From Ficedula albicollis (lineage: Eukaryota; Chordata; Aves; Passeriformes; Muscicapidae), in the NCBI RefSeq assembly GCF_000247815.1, contig NC_021685.1, positions 15,136,318 to 15,200,317 on the forward strand: a stretch of DNA of 64,000 nt. The letters run 5' to 3'. The number at the start of each line of letters is the position of its first letter. The stretch's first letter is position 1. The notes beneath the pieces were generated by a model. It was not told where the DNA came from. It made no database searches and worked only from the letters and a program-made list of their open reading frames with translations. Of this stretch, positions 37,766 through 49,926 are shown in pieces. The position numbers and the translations under genes were made by a program.

Positions 37766-40700
37766 TTTCAACCAACAAGACACCAGAGCTCGATGCAGCT
37801 TGGAGCAGTCTTCTCCTTGAGAGCAGATCTTCCTAAAAAGCCAGAGGAGGCAGCCAAAGGCACTGGCATGATCAGGCCAGAGGCCAACTCTATCCATCAA
37901 GCAGTGATGCAGTAAAAACCTGGGTTTGCCAGGGACAGGGGCCACTGAGCTGCACTCAGGGGTACTGGCTCAGCCTCAGAACCATGTGAGTGGAAGTACA
38001 TGGCCCTTCACTAAATTCCTCTCAAGATATCCAAGTTTAAACCAGCTTGCAGCATGTAATTTTTTTTAAAAAGAAAGGCTTATCACTCTTACTATTACTT
38101 TTAGAAACACTTTATTGGCTTTGCTGCAGGCAATAGGTAGCAGGTAACAGCACTGTGACTCAAGAAAGGATTGTTAGCAGTCAGTTAGAGCAAATGATTG
38201 CTGTCAGCATTCAGCTGGAATAAATGATTTCTGCTAAGAGACAGCTATACTGCAACATCTTCAGCTGTTCTAGTTCAGTGTTACTGCTTGGAGTTGATGA
38301 GCCTTCCAAAATCCTGTATTCAGTCTTCCAGAAGAGTTATCACAATGTGAGATTTCTACTCTTCTTGGGGAGTGAAGGGGGGAAAAAATAAGTCCGTGTT
38401 TAATGTTCAGCACAAGGAAAAGGCTGTAGTACCTGCAGCAGCCTGAGAGACATTCCATGCTCTAGATTGCTGCATTGTAAAGCTGCTATCACACATATGT
38501 TGATTAGGGGAGAAAAAGATGGTGAGAGGTTAAAGGAGAGACATGTTTGCTTGTGAATTTTTGAATGTGATACCAACTGCAATTGGCCACCTACTGACAA
38601 AATTCGTCAATACAGAATTTCATTTAATGTTGGAACTGCAGGAATTTACTGATCATAACTGGGGTAAAAAATCCAGTCCATTTAACTCCTTTCACAGAAA
38701 ATCTTTCTTTCAAAAGATGCTATGAATTTAGGAAAAGCGTAGGTCTCATAGTCATAGAATGGTGGCCTATTTCTAGCAAAAAAATACAAAACAACAAATT
38801 AGATCATACTATCATGAATCTAGAGAGTCACTTTATGTTGTCTCATTTATTGGGAAAGATTCCAGTGAACACAAAAAATGCAATCATGTGGCCATTTCAG
38901 CTTTAATCCCGCAGGTAGAACGCACAGTCCTTTGCAAACTGAATTCTTGCCTCTCGAAACATCTGCCTTCAGCTTAGCTTCCAGTGTAGGGCTTAAGGAA
39001 AGGAAAGGCTGGACAAAGCCAGTGGCTATTGAGAGTGGCAGTCTGCCAGAGGGGGGGATGTTTTCCTGACTCTTCCAGCAGTGTCACCTGCCCAAACAGT
39101 GTCCAGCTGCTGCTCGTGTCCTGGCGCTGCAGGGCAGAGCCAGCCCCAGAGCTTCTGCCCACAGCTGGAGGATTGCTGCTGCCCCCACGGCACCAGGAGC
39201 AATGGGACTCTGCTGGCAGCTGCAGGAGGAACAGGGAGCAATGCACTGCCCTGATCTGGAGCCATTCACAGTCTAGGTTCTGTTTCTCCAGCTGTCTCTG
39301 AGCAGGCTGTGATCAAAAAACCTCAGCTGTGCAGAGCCCTGGGAAGGGCTGCAGGTAGACTTGGAATGAGAGTGTACTTGAAAGATAATTTCAGGCTTGC
39401 AGGAGGCAAGATAGGAGAGAATAATGCAGGAAATCTTTAATAATGCAATACATAAAAACTTCAGTATATGATTTGATCTGACAAGAATCTATCAAATTTG
39501 AGGATTTACAATTACCTCTTAAGTGGTGTAATTATTCTTTTGAACTCTGCAAGGAAATAACTGGTTTTTTGTGTACATGAAACAGTAACTGTCAGTATAC
39601 ATGCTCACTTCACCTTCCTTACAAAATAAAATTATCCCAGTTACAGCTGTTGGTTTCACTGCTATTTCCCATATTAATTTCCTGGGTTTTGTCATAAAAG
39701 CAGTTTATTTTATTTGAACTTTAAATTATTTTCTAGCCAAAATACCTTTTAAAAAAATACAATGAATGTGCTTTTAAAGAACATGTTAATGTATATGGCT
39801 CCTTTCTGAAGCTCTGCAAGTATGAGAAAGCTGAACTTTTAGCTCTCATCTCATGCCAGCTCAAAAACAGGTATAATATCTAAAAAAAAAAGTAATAGTT
39901 CAAAGTTCAAAGGCCTTTGTGAATGTACAAAATGTACACACTTTGTCTTTTACACACTTTGTCTTTTCCCAGAAAGATACTTGCCAGTAATTCAGATTTA
40001 ATTTTATGCCACCAGAAGTGACCCTAGTTTTTTATCCTAACAGTTAAAAGAAACCCCAAATGGAACCTATATTGGTGTGCTCTTCAATGGGTTTTGAGCC
40101 CAGCAATTGCTATGCTGAGTGTGTCCTAAGTTTATACCCACGTGCTGAGGAAAAGAGCTACAGAATGGAAATGAGGAAAGGGTCAGAGTTAACAGTGGAT
40201 CCCTTCTTTGTAGAGTCAATTATAGGTAGAAACCTTTTGCATCCTGAAGGCAAGACATCATGTTTGTAACATGAAATTTTAAAAAAAATTGCTGGTTTTG
40301 GGTTTTTTAAGTGATGAATTAATAGAAAACCCTCATAAACCCAAAGTTCATGTGGGCATGAAAAACACACTGTACATTCTCAGTGGCTGGAGAAATTTCC
40401 TCTTGGAATCCAAGTGTCCATTTGTATGTGGGGTCTGACAAAGCTGGCATGGGCATTATGGATGTAGTGGTCGAGTAATCCATCCTACTTGTGGTACAAA
40501 CTCAGAAGTATGTGAAGATCATGCTCATATGATGATGAATAGCATGGCATAACTGATGAAGTATCATATTTTTTATGTTTTTATTTTCTTCTGTTTTTAA
40601 AGGGATACTGTGCAGTATAATTCACTTGCCAATTTACATTTGCAGTGTTACAAAAACTCATAGTTGCTTGATTTGAAAAAGACTGTAGCATGTCCTGTCA

Positions 40701-42827
40701 AATTTTGTTTCCTGGTCTGTAACCTTCATGGTTGCTTGTTACATGTGGTGAAGTAAGACATTTGACATAAAGGGCAGCCCAAAACGGAATGAATTTGACC
40801 TTATAAATTAATAAATAGAATACAGATACCAACATGACATCTGTGTGAAATTGTATTCCCAATTAAGACACTGACTGTATTTTTATTTGTATGTTTTCTG
40901 GTAGACAGATTTTTTTTTTTTTAATCTGGAAGTTCTTCACAAAGAATAGGGTAAAGTCTGCTTGCAAATAAGGAGGAACACAAGTTGGAATGGCTACTGA
41001 CTCACCTAAATAGTCAAATACTGAGATCCAACATTGATAGTACTTTTGAAAATGTAAACTTTGTATTGATGAGAAAATGTGCCAGCAGGAACTTTGCTGT
41101 CTTGGTATGGACAGCATAACTGTGAGTGACACATCTCTGCTTTCTCCTGTGCACATCATGAAATAACTTGTAAGAAGTGCCACAGCTCGTCTGTACATGC
41201 TCCACAGATATAGATGGGTAGATGAGGTAAAAACATATAAATCAAAATATTCTAAAGCACCTGTCATTTTAAACGAGATTTTTTTGAATTCAAGGTAAAA
41301 TACAGTGGGTAGGAAGCCTTCAACATTTGTATAGAACACTTCCTTTTAATAATCATCTTGGACAAAAACTTACTACAAGGAATATTCCATTAAGCAGAAA
41401 AACTGTAAGCTCCAGAGTGAGAGTTTTATAGTGACAAAGTTCAGTTCCATTACTGACAAAATGAGAGCTTGGCCCTGCAATTAAATCAAAATGTTCTGAC
41501 TGTAGCAGTGGCCCCCATATTTAGTGAAAGGCTTTTAAAGAAAGTCAATATAAGTTTCTAAGCAGTTTTCTTGTGTGTTAGTGTAAGGCATGCCCAGGAA
41601 TACTTACACATTTCAAATTAGATGATTCCATTCTATTTCTCAAGTGTGAATGATTTTTAATTTTAATTTGATTGTGAAGTGTTTGGATTTAACTTGCCTA
41701 TAACACAGATGAGTCTTTCAAGTGAGACTTACAGTAAGGTGGGCTATTTTCCAATTTGTGATGTCTATGGACACTGCACGAGGCATAGATTTAGACCAAC
41801 TCCATTCCATCTGTACCATCACAGGGTGAAGAATGATGGATGTATAAGCTAAATGAGAAATGGCATAAACATAATCTTTTAAGTTGTATTCATGTTAGGA
41901 GCTAGAGAGGAGAGTGAATATTTTGTTTCTTCGTAGAACATTGAAAGAAAAACAATGCCTTAAAGCTTGTGACATCAAAGATAAACTTCACTCCACGAGG
42001 CAGCTGAGAAAGAAAAGGTAGATGTGATTTGGCAGTGAGAGCAGTTCTGTTAGGGAGTTAATTATATACATAAATAGACAAATCCTTACTCTTACAGAGA
42101 GTATTTTATTTAAAAAATATCATTACCTTGTATTTTTCTGGAATAAAATTCTAAAAATTCTTTACAGAAGTAATGATCTGGGACATAAATGGCTGTTAAC
42201 TGCACAGCAGAGTTTTCATGTGACAGATATATTGCAAAATAGGGATGGTCCTGACCAAGCAGGATTTATAGCTGTGAAGGTCAGCAAACGTTGTAATAGT
42301 TTCTTTCTCATTTGAAGTTTATTGTGCTTATCTAGATTGCTCTGACTTCCACATGGATTATAAATGGTACCACTCATTACCTCTTAGGATATTTCAGTGT
42401 TGTTAATAGTGGTGTAAAGCTATTACAAGATCAGTATTGAAGACTCTAGAATTTCCTTCCTCATCAGTCCCAATACAGATTAAGAAGTTACTCTTTTTAC
42501 AGAAAGCAGGAAGATCAGGAGGGCAAAACATGCATTGATTTGTTTGAGAGTGTTTTATAATGTGTTATAATTGATAGCCTTGTTGGCAGCCAGGTTTCTC
42601 CCAGACAACCGCAGCCTCCAGTTGCCCTAAGCAGTTTAGTTAAAGAAAACCAACATCAAATTACTTATCTGGCTGGTTGATCAAAATATTAATTTGCATA
42701 TGCTCCTAAAAGGATCTGCAAGTGGCTGTTTCTATAAGCAAGAAGCACCCAGATATTCTAACTCAGGGCATCGCTGGTATCTGAGAATGGCAACTAATCT
42801 GCATATTGTTAAATCATGAGATATTTT
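37766..42827. other. Unique noncoding stretch with one GC-rich block
   Basis: No gene is supported. About 39000-39360 is strikingly GC-richer than its AT-rich surroundings, with frames of up to 90 codons on both strands. This is compositional and may mark an old LTR or other insertion that I cannot name. A reverse-strand frame of 158 codons (40863-41339) reads through a lysine run from an A/T tract and is unrecognised. Confidence 0.45.
39935..39966. repeat. 16-bp direct repeat (2 copies)
   Basis: TACACACTTTGTCTTT occurs at 39935-39950 and again at 39951-39966. Confidence 0.88.
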
Positions 42828-43559
42828 CCAACGCCATAAAATTAATCTGGCATGTCCAGATATTATCTGCTTATCCTCACAGTGGCTTCATTTTACCCCC
42901 CCAGGAAGCAGCTAAGGAAGTGCAGGATACTCTGCTGTGCTCCTTTTGGCAAATTACTTTGTCTGCTGAAACTTTTTCTGCCACCACTGCCCCTTATGGA
43001 TCAGAAAGAGTGTGGATTGTTGTACTAGCTTTGACTGGGATGGAGTTAATTCTAATTGTGTTTTGGATTTGTGTTGAAAACACAGTTGCTAGCACAGGGA
43101 TGTTTTAGATACTGCTGAGCAGTGCTTGCACAGCATCAGGGTTTTTTCTCCTCTTCACCTACTGAGTTTTTTCACTTTTAGACTCCCAGTTGTCCAACGC
43201 CATAAAATTAATCTGGCATGTCCAGATATTATCTGCTTATCCTCACAGTGGCTTCATTTTACCCCCCCAGGAAGCAGCTAAGGAAGTGCAGGATACTCTG
43301 CTGTGCTCCTTTTGGCAAATTACTTTGTCTGCTGAAACTTTTTCTGCCACCACTGCCCCTTATGGATCAGAAAGAGTGTGGATTGTTGTACTAGCTTTGA
43401 CTGGGATGGAGTTAATTCTAATTGTGTTTTGGATTTGTGTTGAAAACACAGTTGCTAGCACAGGGATGTTTTAGATACTGCTGAGCAGTGCTTGCACAGC
43501 ATCAGGGTTTTTTCTCCTCTTCACCTACTGAGCTTTTTCACTTTTAGCCTCCCAGTTGT
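42828..43559. repeat. 366-bp direct tandem duplication including part of an LTR
   Basis: Unit 42828-43193 begins CCAACGCCATAAAATTAATC and is repeated at 43194-43559. I see two substitutions, both near the right end (gagtttttt/gagcttttt and ttttagact/ttttagcct). Each copy spans unique flank plus the first roughly 175 bases of an LTR. Only the second copy continues into the rest of that LTR. The + strand frame of 94-100 codons in both copies is the same peptide, which explains an apparent paralogue pair. Confidence 0.95.
43018..43193 (+). mobile_element. Partial 5' copy of ERVL-like LTR (within first duplicated unit)
   Basis: It carries the same sequence as the start of the following LTR (TGTTGTACTAGCTTTGACTG..., 'GATGGAGTTAATTCTAATTG', 'GATGTTTTAGATACTGCTGAGCAGTG'). 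It stops abruptly where the second duplicated unit begins, so it is not an independent insertion. Confidence 0.6.
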
Positions 43560-43635
43560 CTCCCCTGTCCTGCTGCAAGAGGGTGAAGGAGTGGCTGTGG
43601 TGTCCTTGGTTGCTGGCTGGGGTAAAACTCTAACA
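43384..43635 (+). mobile_element. Short or internally deleted ERVL-like LTR
   Basis: It starts TGTTGTACTAGCTTTGACTG, a decayed form of the TGTCCTGGTTTCAGCTGGGA start of a widespread avian LTR. 'GATGGAGTTAATT', 'GTTTTGGATTTGTGTTG' and 'GATGTTTTAGATACTGCTGAGCAGTG' follow. It ends with 'GGCTGTGGTGTCCTTGGTTG', 'CTGGCTGGGGTAAAACTCTAACA', matching the 3' end of that family as I recall it. The middle is missing, making it shorter than usual. No clear target-site duplication is seen. Confidence 0.6.
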
Positions 43636-43650
43636 ATTACACAGGGAGCT

Positions 43651-43782
43651 GCACTGAGCAGGTTTTCCTTGGAATACTGAGAGCTTTTCTGTGTCCTTCT
43701 GCTGGCAGTGACCGGGGCACTGAGCAGGTTTTCCTTGGAATACTGAGAACTTTTCTGTGTCCTCCTGCTGGCAGTGACCGGA
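43651..43782. repeat. 66-bp direct tandem duplication (2 copies)
   Basis: Unit 43651-43716 begins GCACTGAGCAGGTTTTCC. It is repeated at 43717-43782 with about two substitutions. It starts 15 bases after the LTR end, so two duplications flank this LTR. Confidence 0.92.
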
Positions 43783-44241
43783 GGAGCAATGATGACATTC
43801 AGTCTGGCAACAGGCAACACGGCAGCTTTTGGCAGCCAAATCTGCTTGGACTTCCAGGGAATCCCACTGTACTTAAATTAGGTGCCTGAAAACAGAGTCC
43901 AAACTTCTCAGGTGTAACCTAGCAGTCTGTTAAGCATAGAAGACAGTGACCTTCTTTTTCCATTTGGAACCTAGAAGAGGATGAATTTAAAGACAGAAAT
44001 GTCGGGGTTTGATCAGTAGAAAAAGACAACCTCATCCTAAAACTGTGGGAAAACCCTTTGTAGTCATGGTGAGCAAAAGGCTCACTCCCAAGATCCCCCT
44101 GTTCAGTTATGTAGATTGCTTCTAGAAAGTTCTCAGTACTATTGATTACTTTCCACTGCAGAAATTATAATATTCTTAATCACTCTTTCCCATTGGATCT
44201 CCCCCTCAGACACTGCCTTAACCCCTCCCTGCACCCAGGTG

Positions 44242-44249
44242 TATAAATA
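44242..44249 (+). promoter_or_regulatory. LTR TATA box TATAAATA
   Basis: TATAAATA sits in a C/T-rich context (CCCAGGTG before, CCCCTGCTC after), spaced as expected upstream of the LTR polyadenylation signals. Confidence 0.6.
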
Positions 44250-44307
44250 CCCCTGCTCTACCCTGGACCCTGCTTTTTTCCAGTTTGTTCTTAGTACTGC
44301 ACACGTC

Positions 44308-44351
44308 ATTAAAGTTCTTTTAAACTCCTAATGAGTTTTCATCTCATTAAA
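44308..44351 (+). promoter_or_regulatory. Paired LTR polyadenylation signals ATTAAA
   Basis: ATTAAAG occurs at 44308-44314 and again at 44346-44352, within similar CAT/CTCATTAAAG contexts. Confidence 0.5.
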
Positions 44352-44382
44352 GCTTTTTTTTCTGAACAATCAGCTCAAAGCC

Positions 44383-44524
44383 ATCTCTCTCCATGAAAGT
44401 AGCTGGAGCCGTTTCGTGGGGAAACCACCGGTCAGACTTTCTGGGCTTGGACAATCTCTCTCCATGAAAGTAGCTGGAGCCGTTTTGTGGGGAAACCACA
44501 GGTCAGACTTTCTGGGCTTGGCCC
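44383..44524. repeat. 71-bp direct tandem duplication inside an LTR
   Basis: Unit 44383-44453 begins ATCTCTCTCCATGAAAGTAG. It is repeated at 44454-44524 with substitutions cgtttcg/cgttttg and ccaccgg/ccacagg. It duplicates most of the U5-like part of the LTR. Confidence 0.93.
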
Positions 44525-44545
44525 AGGGGGTTCACAGAATTATTT

Positions 44546-45251
44546 TATGATTGTCAAAAATAATGAAGCTTAATATCAGCTCATATAGAGAGAGTGGTGG
44601 TCCTCCTGTAATTTCCCCAATGTTTTTAACACACAGGACAAGTAATGGAGATATTACAATACCACATCATGTGTTACTCTGCTGGGTCTAGTAATTGCTC
44701 AGTGTCTAAGACTGCCTCAGTTATGGCAACTGAGATGGTTCCTATTATGCATCATCTAAAGAAAAACAAGCAGACTTCTGTACTTGTACTTGATATTGCT
44801 TTTATGAACACTGGAAAAAAAAATTCCTTTCATTTAGAAAAAGACTCCAAGGCTCCAGATATTCAGCTAGTAATGCAGTTCAATATTTTATTAAATAAAT
44901 AATGTTGAATAAGCAGCATAAAACTAAACAAATTATGCATCCTCACAAAGGGTGCTATTGCACAGCAGTTCAGAAACACCCTTACACTGCTAGTGTAAAG
45001 TAAGAATCAATTCTTCACCTGGAACCAGCAGGGCTGCTGGTGCCTGGTGAGACTTGTCTCATATCTGGCTCATTTTCTAACTACACTCCTAAAATGGTCA
45101 AAGCTTCAAGAACTAAACCGAAGAACAATCTGTGTATGTAAAAACTGTCTTTCAGAGGGAGGTTGTCTCAAAGGCTGAGGGGATTTTAGTGTTTAGTCTT
45201 ACATTTTTATTCACAAGAAAACAGACTGCAAACTTCTTTATCTAGTTTACG
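44546..45251. other. Unique noncoding sequence
   Basis: Nothing recognised. Confidence 0.5.
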
Positions 45252-45461
45252 TGTAAACTGTGTGGAAATTTACAGAGAATAATGAAAATTGGAATGGTTG
45301 GAGTACATGCCAGTTTTAACAACGTTAACATTTTAACAGTGGTTTTTTTGCTTACCTGTAAACTGTGTGGAAATTTACAGAGAATAATGAAAATTGGAAT
45401 GGTTGGAGTACATGCCAGTTTTAACAACGTTAACATTTTAACAGTGTTTCTAAATTTTAAC
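45252..45461. repeat. 105-bp direct tandem duplication (2 copies)
   Basis: Unit 45252-45356 begins TGTAAACTGTGTGGAAATTT and is repeated from 45357. The copies are identical up to TTTTAACAGTG. The end of the second copy carries extra bases (tttctaaattttaacagtgg) that repeat the last motif once more. Confidence 0.93.
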
Positions 45462-48400
45462 AGTGGTTTTTTTAAAAAAAATAAACATTGGATCCTGCCC
45501 AGTATAGGGTAGATATCTCTTAACTCACACAACTTTTTCTTGCTTATTTTCTTATTTTATGAGAGATTAGATCCAAATAGGTTCAACAAAATGCAATATT
45601 CAAGGCTTGTGACCCATAAACAGCAAGACAATTGTAATTTGAATTTTACTGATCTGTTTCCCAAGCACAATGTGTGACAGAACATTTGTTTGTCTATTCC
45701 TCGTTAGCAATATGAAAAATCTCCTGCTATTCACAATTACAGTCTGAGTTGCTGTTCTGGTTATGGAACAGGAATCTTGATTTGTTGTGTGATAAAAACT
45801 GCAGCTCAATAATGAAGTTGAGAAAAAAAGGAAAAAAAGTAGAATAATATTTTTACAAATAGAGTTTCATCTCTACTAGTATTCCTGTTAAAGCAGGAAT
45901 AATTATACATTTATATTTTTTGAAGAGCTGTGCTTTTTCCCAGTATTCAGCAAACACTTTTTTCACCCTTCAGCAAAGCAGAGAGGAAGGAACACAGATA
46001 GCAATAGTGAACTAGAAGTGATGGTACTGAGGAAGGATAAAGTTTCATACATTAAAATAATTAAAATAAAATGAAATAAATACTTTTCTAATATTACTTT
46101 CCCAAATGACACAGAAAAAAAATACAGGATTTTGAGCAATGGAGCTTATAGAGTTACATGAGCTAGATCATTGCAAAGCAGCTCAGAAGTAAACACCTGT
46201 ACAAAGAATATCCCAGGAGTCTTCATGTGAAGTGAATGCATAACATTAAGTAGATTTGGACAAAATCTACTTATATATAAGAAGCACTAATCCATTATAA
46301 ATTTTCTATCCTAATTTTTATTACATAGGGGACAGTACATGAAAATATAAATCAGATTATTATGGTTTGATCTGATCAAAATGCCAGAAAAAGTTACAGA
46401 AAAATATTTTTATATCTTAATTTTTTGCATTCTTATCTTGTACCTAAAGGTAGCTGTACAGCTGGAGCTCAAGTAGAAGTAGGTTTCTGAGAAAACAAAC
46501 AAACAATCTGATCTCTGAGCATCCATAGGCAAGAAAACACACAACAAGTCAGTTGTTTTGGTGAGAAGCTTTTTCACTACAGGAAAAGCACAAAACCCAG
46601 CAGCTATGAATAAGAGGAAGAAGAAGAATAAATCATATTACATGTTATAATAATGCAACTCTATCTGGAATTATGGATTATACTGCTGTTATTATCTCAA
46701 TTGGGGGTAAAATATCTTTTAACTGGAATAGTTACACTAGCAGAAAAGTTATCAACTTTCCAGGAAGCTCCTATTTTTTAATGCTTTTTTTTACTATTTT
46801 TCTACTAGGGTATATTCCAAATGCTTAATTTTGTTTCACTCCATTAGGTTGTTTTATAGAAAAGATATGTATTTTTATATAGGCCTTCATGAAGTAATTT
46901 CCTCAAATTCTTCAAATACCCAGGTTAGGAACCTCCACTGTAGTGAAATATTTGGAGATGAAGGATGACTGGAAAACTTGTTTTTTTCATTAAGCTGAAG
47001 GTAGCGGAGCAGGGGTGGGAAGGAAGAACTGAGTAAGCCACCCCTAGCCCTGTAAATAAGCTAAATAAATATTAAGCAACAAACTGTTGGGTTTTAACCA
47101 TTTTGTATTCTTGAATAAGAACAACTGAAAACTTACCTTGAAAGAGAATAAATCCAGAAATACTTTCTCATATTTAAAATTTTTACATGCTGTTTCTTTT
47201 TTTTTCTGTTAGCTTTTCTCTGATAGAAACTTACTCTATTCTTGTTAGCTTAAAAGGCTAAGGCAAAAGTCCACAGAAATACATTTGCAATTGAAATGTA
47301 ATTTGCAGCAAAGAGAATGCTCTCACTTGAAGCAGTATTGGTTATTTATATGAATTACCTAATCAGAAATTTTTTAAAAATTACATTGCATTACTTAGTT
47401 TATTAACACCTCATACATATTTTGAACATGAAGCACTTGTGATAACTGCTCTAAATTCTATTCATGGATTCAGAATTGTCTGCTAAGGGATAGGATTGAA
47501 CATTTAAATTGATAAAGGGAGCAGCAGGGAGCCTGAGAATGGAAAGAGGAAAAAGTAACTGACTATATAGTTCAAAACAGCTCTGCATCAATGGATGCAG
47601 ATTCTGCACCACTGCCAATCTTTAGGGAAAATTAGATAAAAATTCATGGGAATATGTAGCTAGGCATATCTGAAGGCAGGAGAATAGTCCATCTAACTTA
47701 AAGGATTACCTTCTTCCCTGACTCTTAAAAATTTTTTCATTACTCTAACATAGATTTCTTTATTGTTGTTTTTGTTTTGGTCTACCTGAATGAGAGGAAA
47801 GACACTGGAACATTTTCCATTTTGCTCTGTTTATGCTTAATCTAAACTATGAAATGCTTTTTCTGTTTGTGAACAGAGGCATATTTCTATTCAAGTTTAA
47901 CAGAGGCTTGGTATCTGTCAGTAAAAGTGCTCTAATGTCAAACCATAACTTTACAAAAAGGGTTATAAAAATATGTGTTTGTTCAAACAATAAAGTATTC
48001 AAATACCTGCCATTGAACAGGTTCTATATAGCATGAAGATGTAGATGGTTTGAAAAGAGTCAAATAGCATCCCCCTCTTTCTACGAAATGGATAGTCACA
48101 TTTATAAGATGAAGGGAAAAAAGATGCTTAGGCTTTCTCAGTGATCTGTGTACTGCCAGTAGGTGCAACCTACTGTGCAACCTTCAGTGCAAACACAACT
48201 GCTCTGCAGCTGGCAGCTGCCTGCCCATACCCTGTACCAGCTGTGGTCACCTTTGCAGGGCGGGGAGAGGTGTGAGTGCCCGGGCAGGAAGCTTTCTCTA
48301 ACGGTAATGAAGTGTAACAGCTTGAGAAAATGCCTTTCTGGGGAGTTATCTGGACTGAAAACAAGCCAGGCACATCAAAGGACCTAAATCGCTGTCAAGG

Positions 48401-49378
48401 GGCTTGAAAAATAGGTCTGGGCACAGAGAGGAACAATAACATGGCAAACATAGAAGGGAATTAAAGTCCCTTAGGACTATCCCATAGGATAGTGTCCAAA
48501 AAAATGTTTGAGAATGGACACCTCTTTCTAGAATTCTGGTATCACTTTGCTGAATATTTCACTTAGAGGGATTTCAGATATTTTCTGTCAACCATTCCTC
48601 CTACACAGCTGCCACTTCGTTTATTTCTGGTCTGAATGACTCTCTTAAGAAATACCTTTTGAGGTTTAGATTGGGGTTTATAGCTTGCCACCTTCGAGAG
48701 AATAAAATCTTTTCATATGTCAGGAAAAGTAATAAAGAATGAAGGCCTGGATTTGGAAGACTGGCATATTTTTTCTTGTTTTCTTAGGAGACCTAAAAAA
48801 CAGAGCAGATATAAGTGGGCAAGGAAAAAGTAGGAAGAGGTCCAGAGCAGCAAACTGTACTTTTTGAGAAAACAGCTCTAGTAAAATAATCGGAGGTTTG
48901 GAATTTTAGTATAATTTTTTGAGTAATATCAGCACATTTTTGTCTATGACAGCCGAAATGAGGAGCAATGCTTGAATTGAAAATATCCCAACCCTAGCAG
49001 TGCAGTGAGGAAGACATCTAAATATGCCTCTCTCCTCAAAGTCAAGCTTTAGGAATTGTGTACTCCACATGACCTGGTTTTAAATCTATTTCATTTGCTT
49101 GTGCTAGCTCTGGAGAAGTTGAAAAACAAGTCAGAAAATTGACTTGCTGATTTTTGCAGTTGTTCTGACTGTGGAGAGGCAAACAGGAGAACTCTCATTG
49201 CTAGTCCAGTACATTTTTTTTCCAGCTTCCATTTAGATCTACAAGCCCTTTTCTGTCAGCAGCAGGTAGTGTTTTGTTTGTTTGTGCTGATGTTTAAGGG
49301 CATTGTATTTAGTTTAGGCAATACAATTTTAAACCAATCTTCTGCCTTTTAAAAGCTCTTTTCATTAAATATCCTCCT
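45462..49378. other. Unique AT-rich noncoding stretch
   Basis: About 4 kb with no supported gene or element. Confidence 0.5.
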
Positions 49379-49926
49379 TGCTTCTTTTCTTGTTCCCCCA
49401 AAATCACACCCTATTCTTTTAATACAATTGTTTTTCAGCCACATCCGTTACATTTTAAAAGTATTTTAGGCAACTTTCCAGAGACCTTTTGGGCTTATTA
49501 GTCAAAATTTCTCCAGCATGTTCCTTTCTTCTGTCCTGCCTCAGCAGCAATATTTAATACCTAACTGGTACTGGGCACTTGGCCCAAAACTGGTTTTGGT
49601 TCACTTCTAATGACCTGAATTTCAAATCTGAAGGCAATAAAAGCTGTGGTGCTGCTTCTTTTCTTGTTTCCCCAAAATCACACCCTATTCTTTTAATACA
49701 ATTGTTTTTCAGCCACATCCGTTACATTTTAAAAGTATTTTAGGCAACTTTCCAGAGACCTTTTGGGCTTATTAGTCAAAATTTCTCCAGCATGTTCCTT
49801 TCTTCTGTCCTGCCTCAGCAGCAATATTTAATACCTAACTGGTACTGGGCACTTGGCCCAAAACTGGTTTTTGTTCACTTCTAATGACCTGAATTTCCAA
49901 TCTGAAGGCAATAAAAGCTGTGGTGT
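49379..49926. repeat. 274-bp direct tandem duplication (2 copies)
   Basis: Unit 49379-49652 is repeated at 49653-49926. I see three substitutions: gttcccc/gtttccc, tttgg/ttttg and tcaaatc/tccaatc. The unit is noncoding. Confidence 0.95.

Larger units (their letters stand above)
44000..44545 (+). mobile_element. Endogenous retrovirus LTR with TATA box and polyadenylation signals
   Basis: It starts TGTCGGGGTTTGATCAG. A U3-like part ends in TATAAATA (44242-44249), about 60 bases upstream of a first ATTAAA (44308-44313). A second ATTAAA follows at 44346-44351, then a U5-like section ending near CTGGGCTTGGCCC and GTTCACA. This is the U3-R-U5 layout of a retroviral LTR and matches a songbird family from memory. 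The 3' edge is uncertain because a 71-bp duplication lies in the U5 part. No primer-binding site or internal genes follow, so it is a solo LTR. Confidence 0.65.

Noticed and set aside
40863..41339. Reverse-strand frame of 158 codons as a possible gene
   Set aside because: No recognisable domain, a lysine run from an A/T tract, no exon context, and a length possible by chance in 64 kb of two-strand sequence.
42806..43474. Two near-identical + strand frames as a paralogous gene pair
   Set aside because: They are the same frame in two copies of the 366-bp duplication and run partly through LTR sequence.
43384..44545. A full-length provirus between the two LTRs
   Set aside because: The two LTRs differ in sequence, so they are not a 5'/3' pair. 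Fewer than 400 bases separate them and no retroviral coding sequence is present.
45245..45260. Inverted repeat AGTTTAC-GT-GTAAACT as a possible forkhead-type site
   Set aside because: It is a short palindrome of the kind expected by chance in AT-rich DNA, and it lies at a duplication edge. Nothing else supports function.
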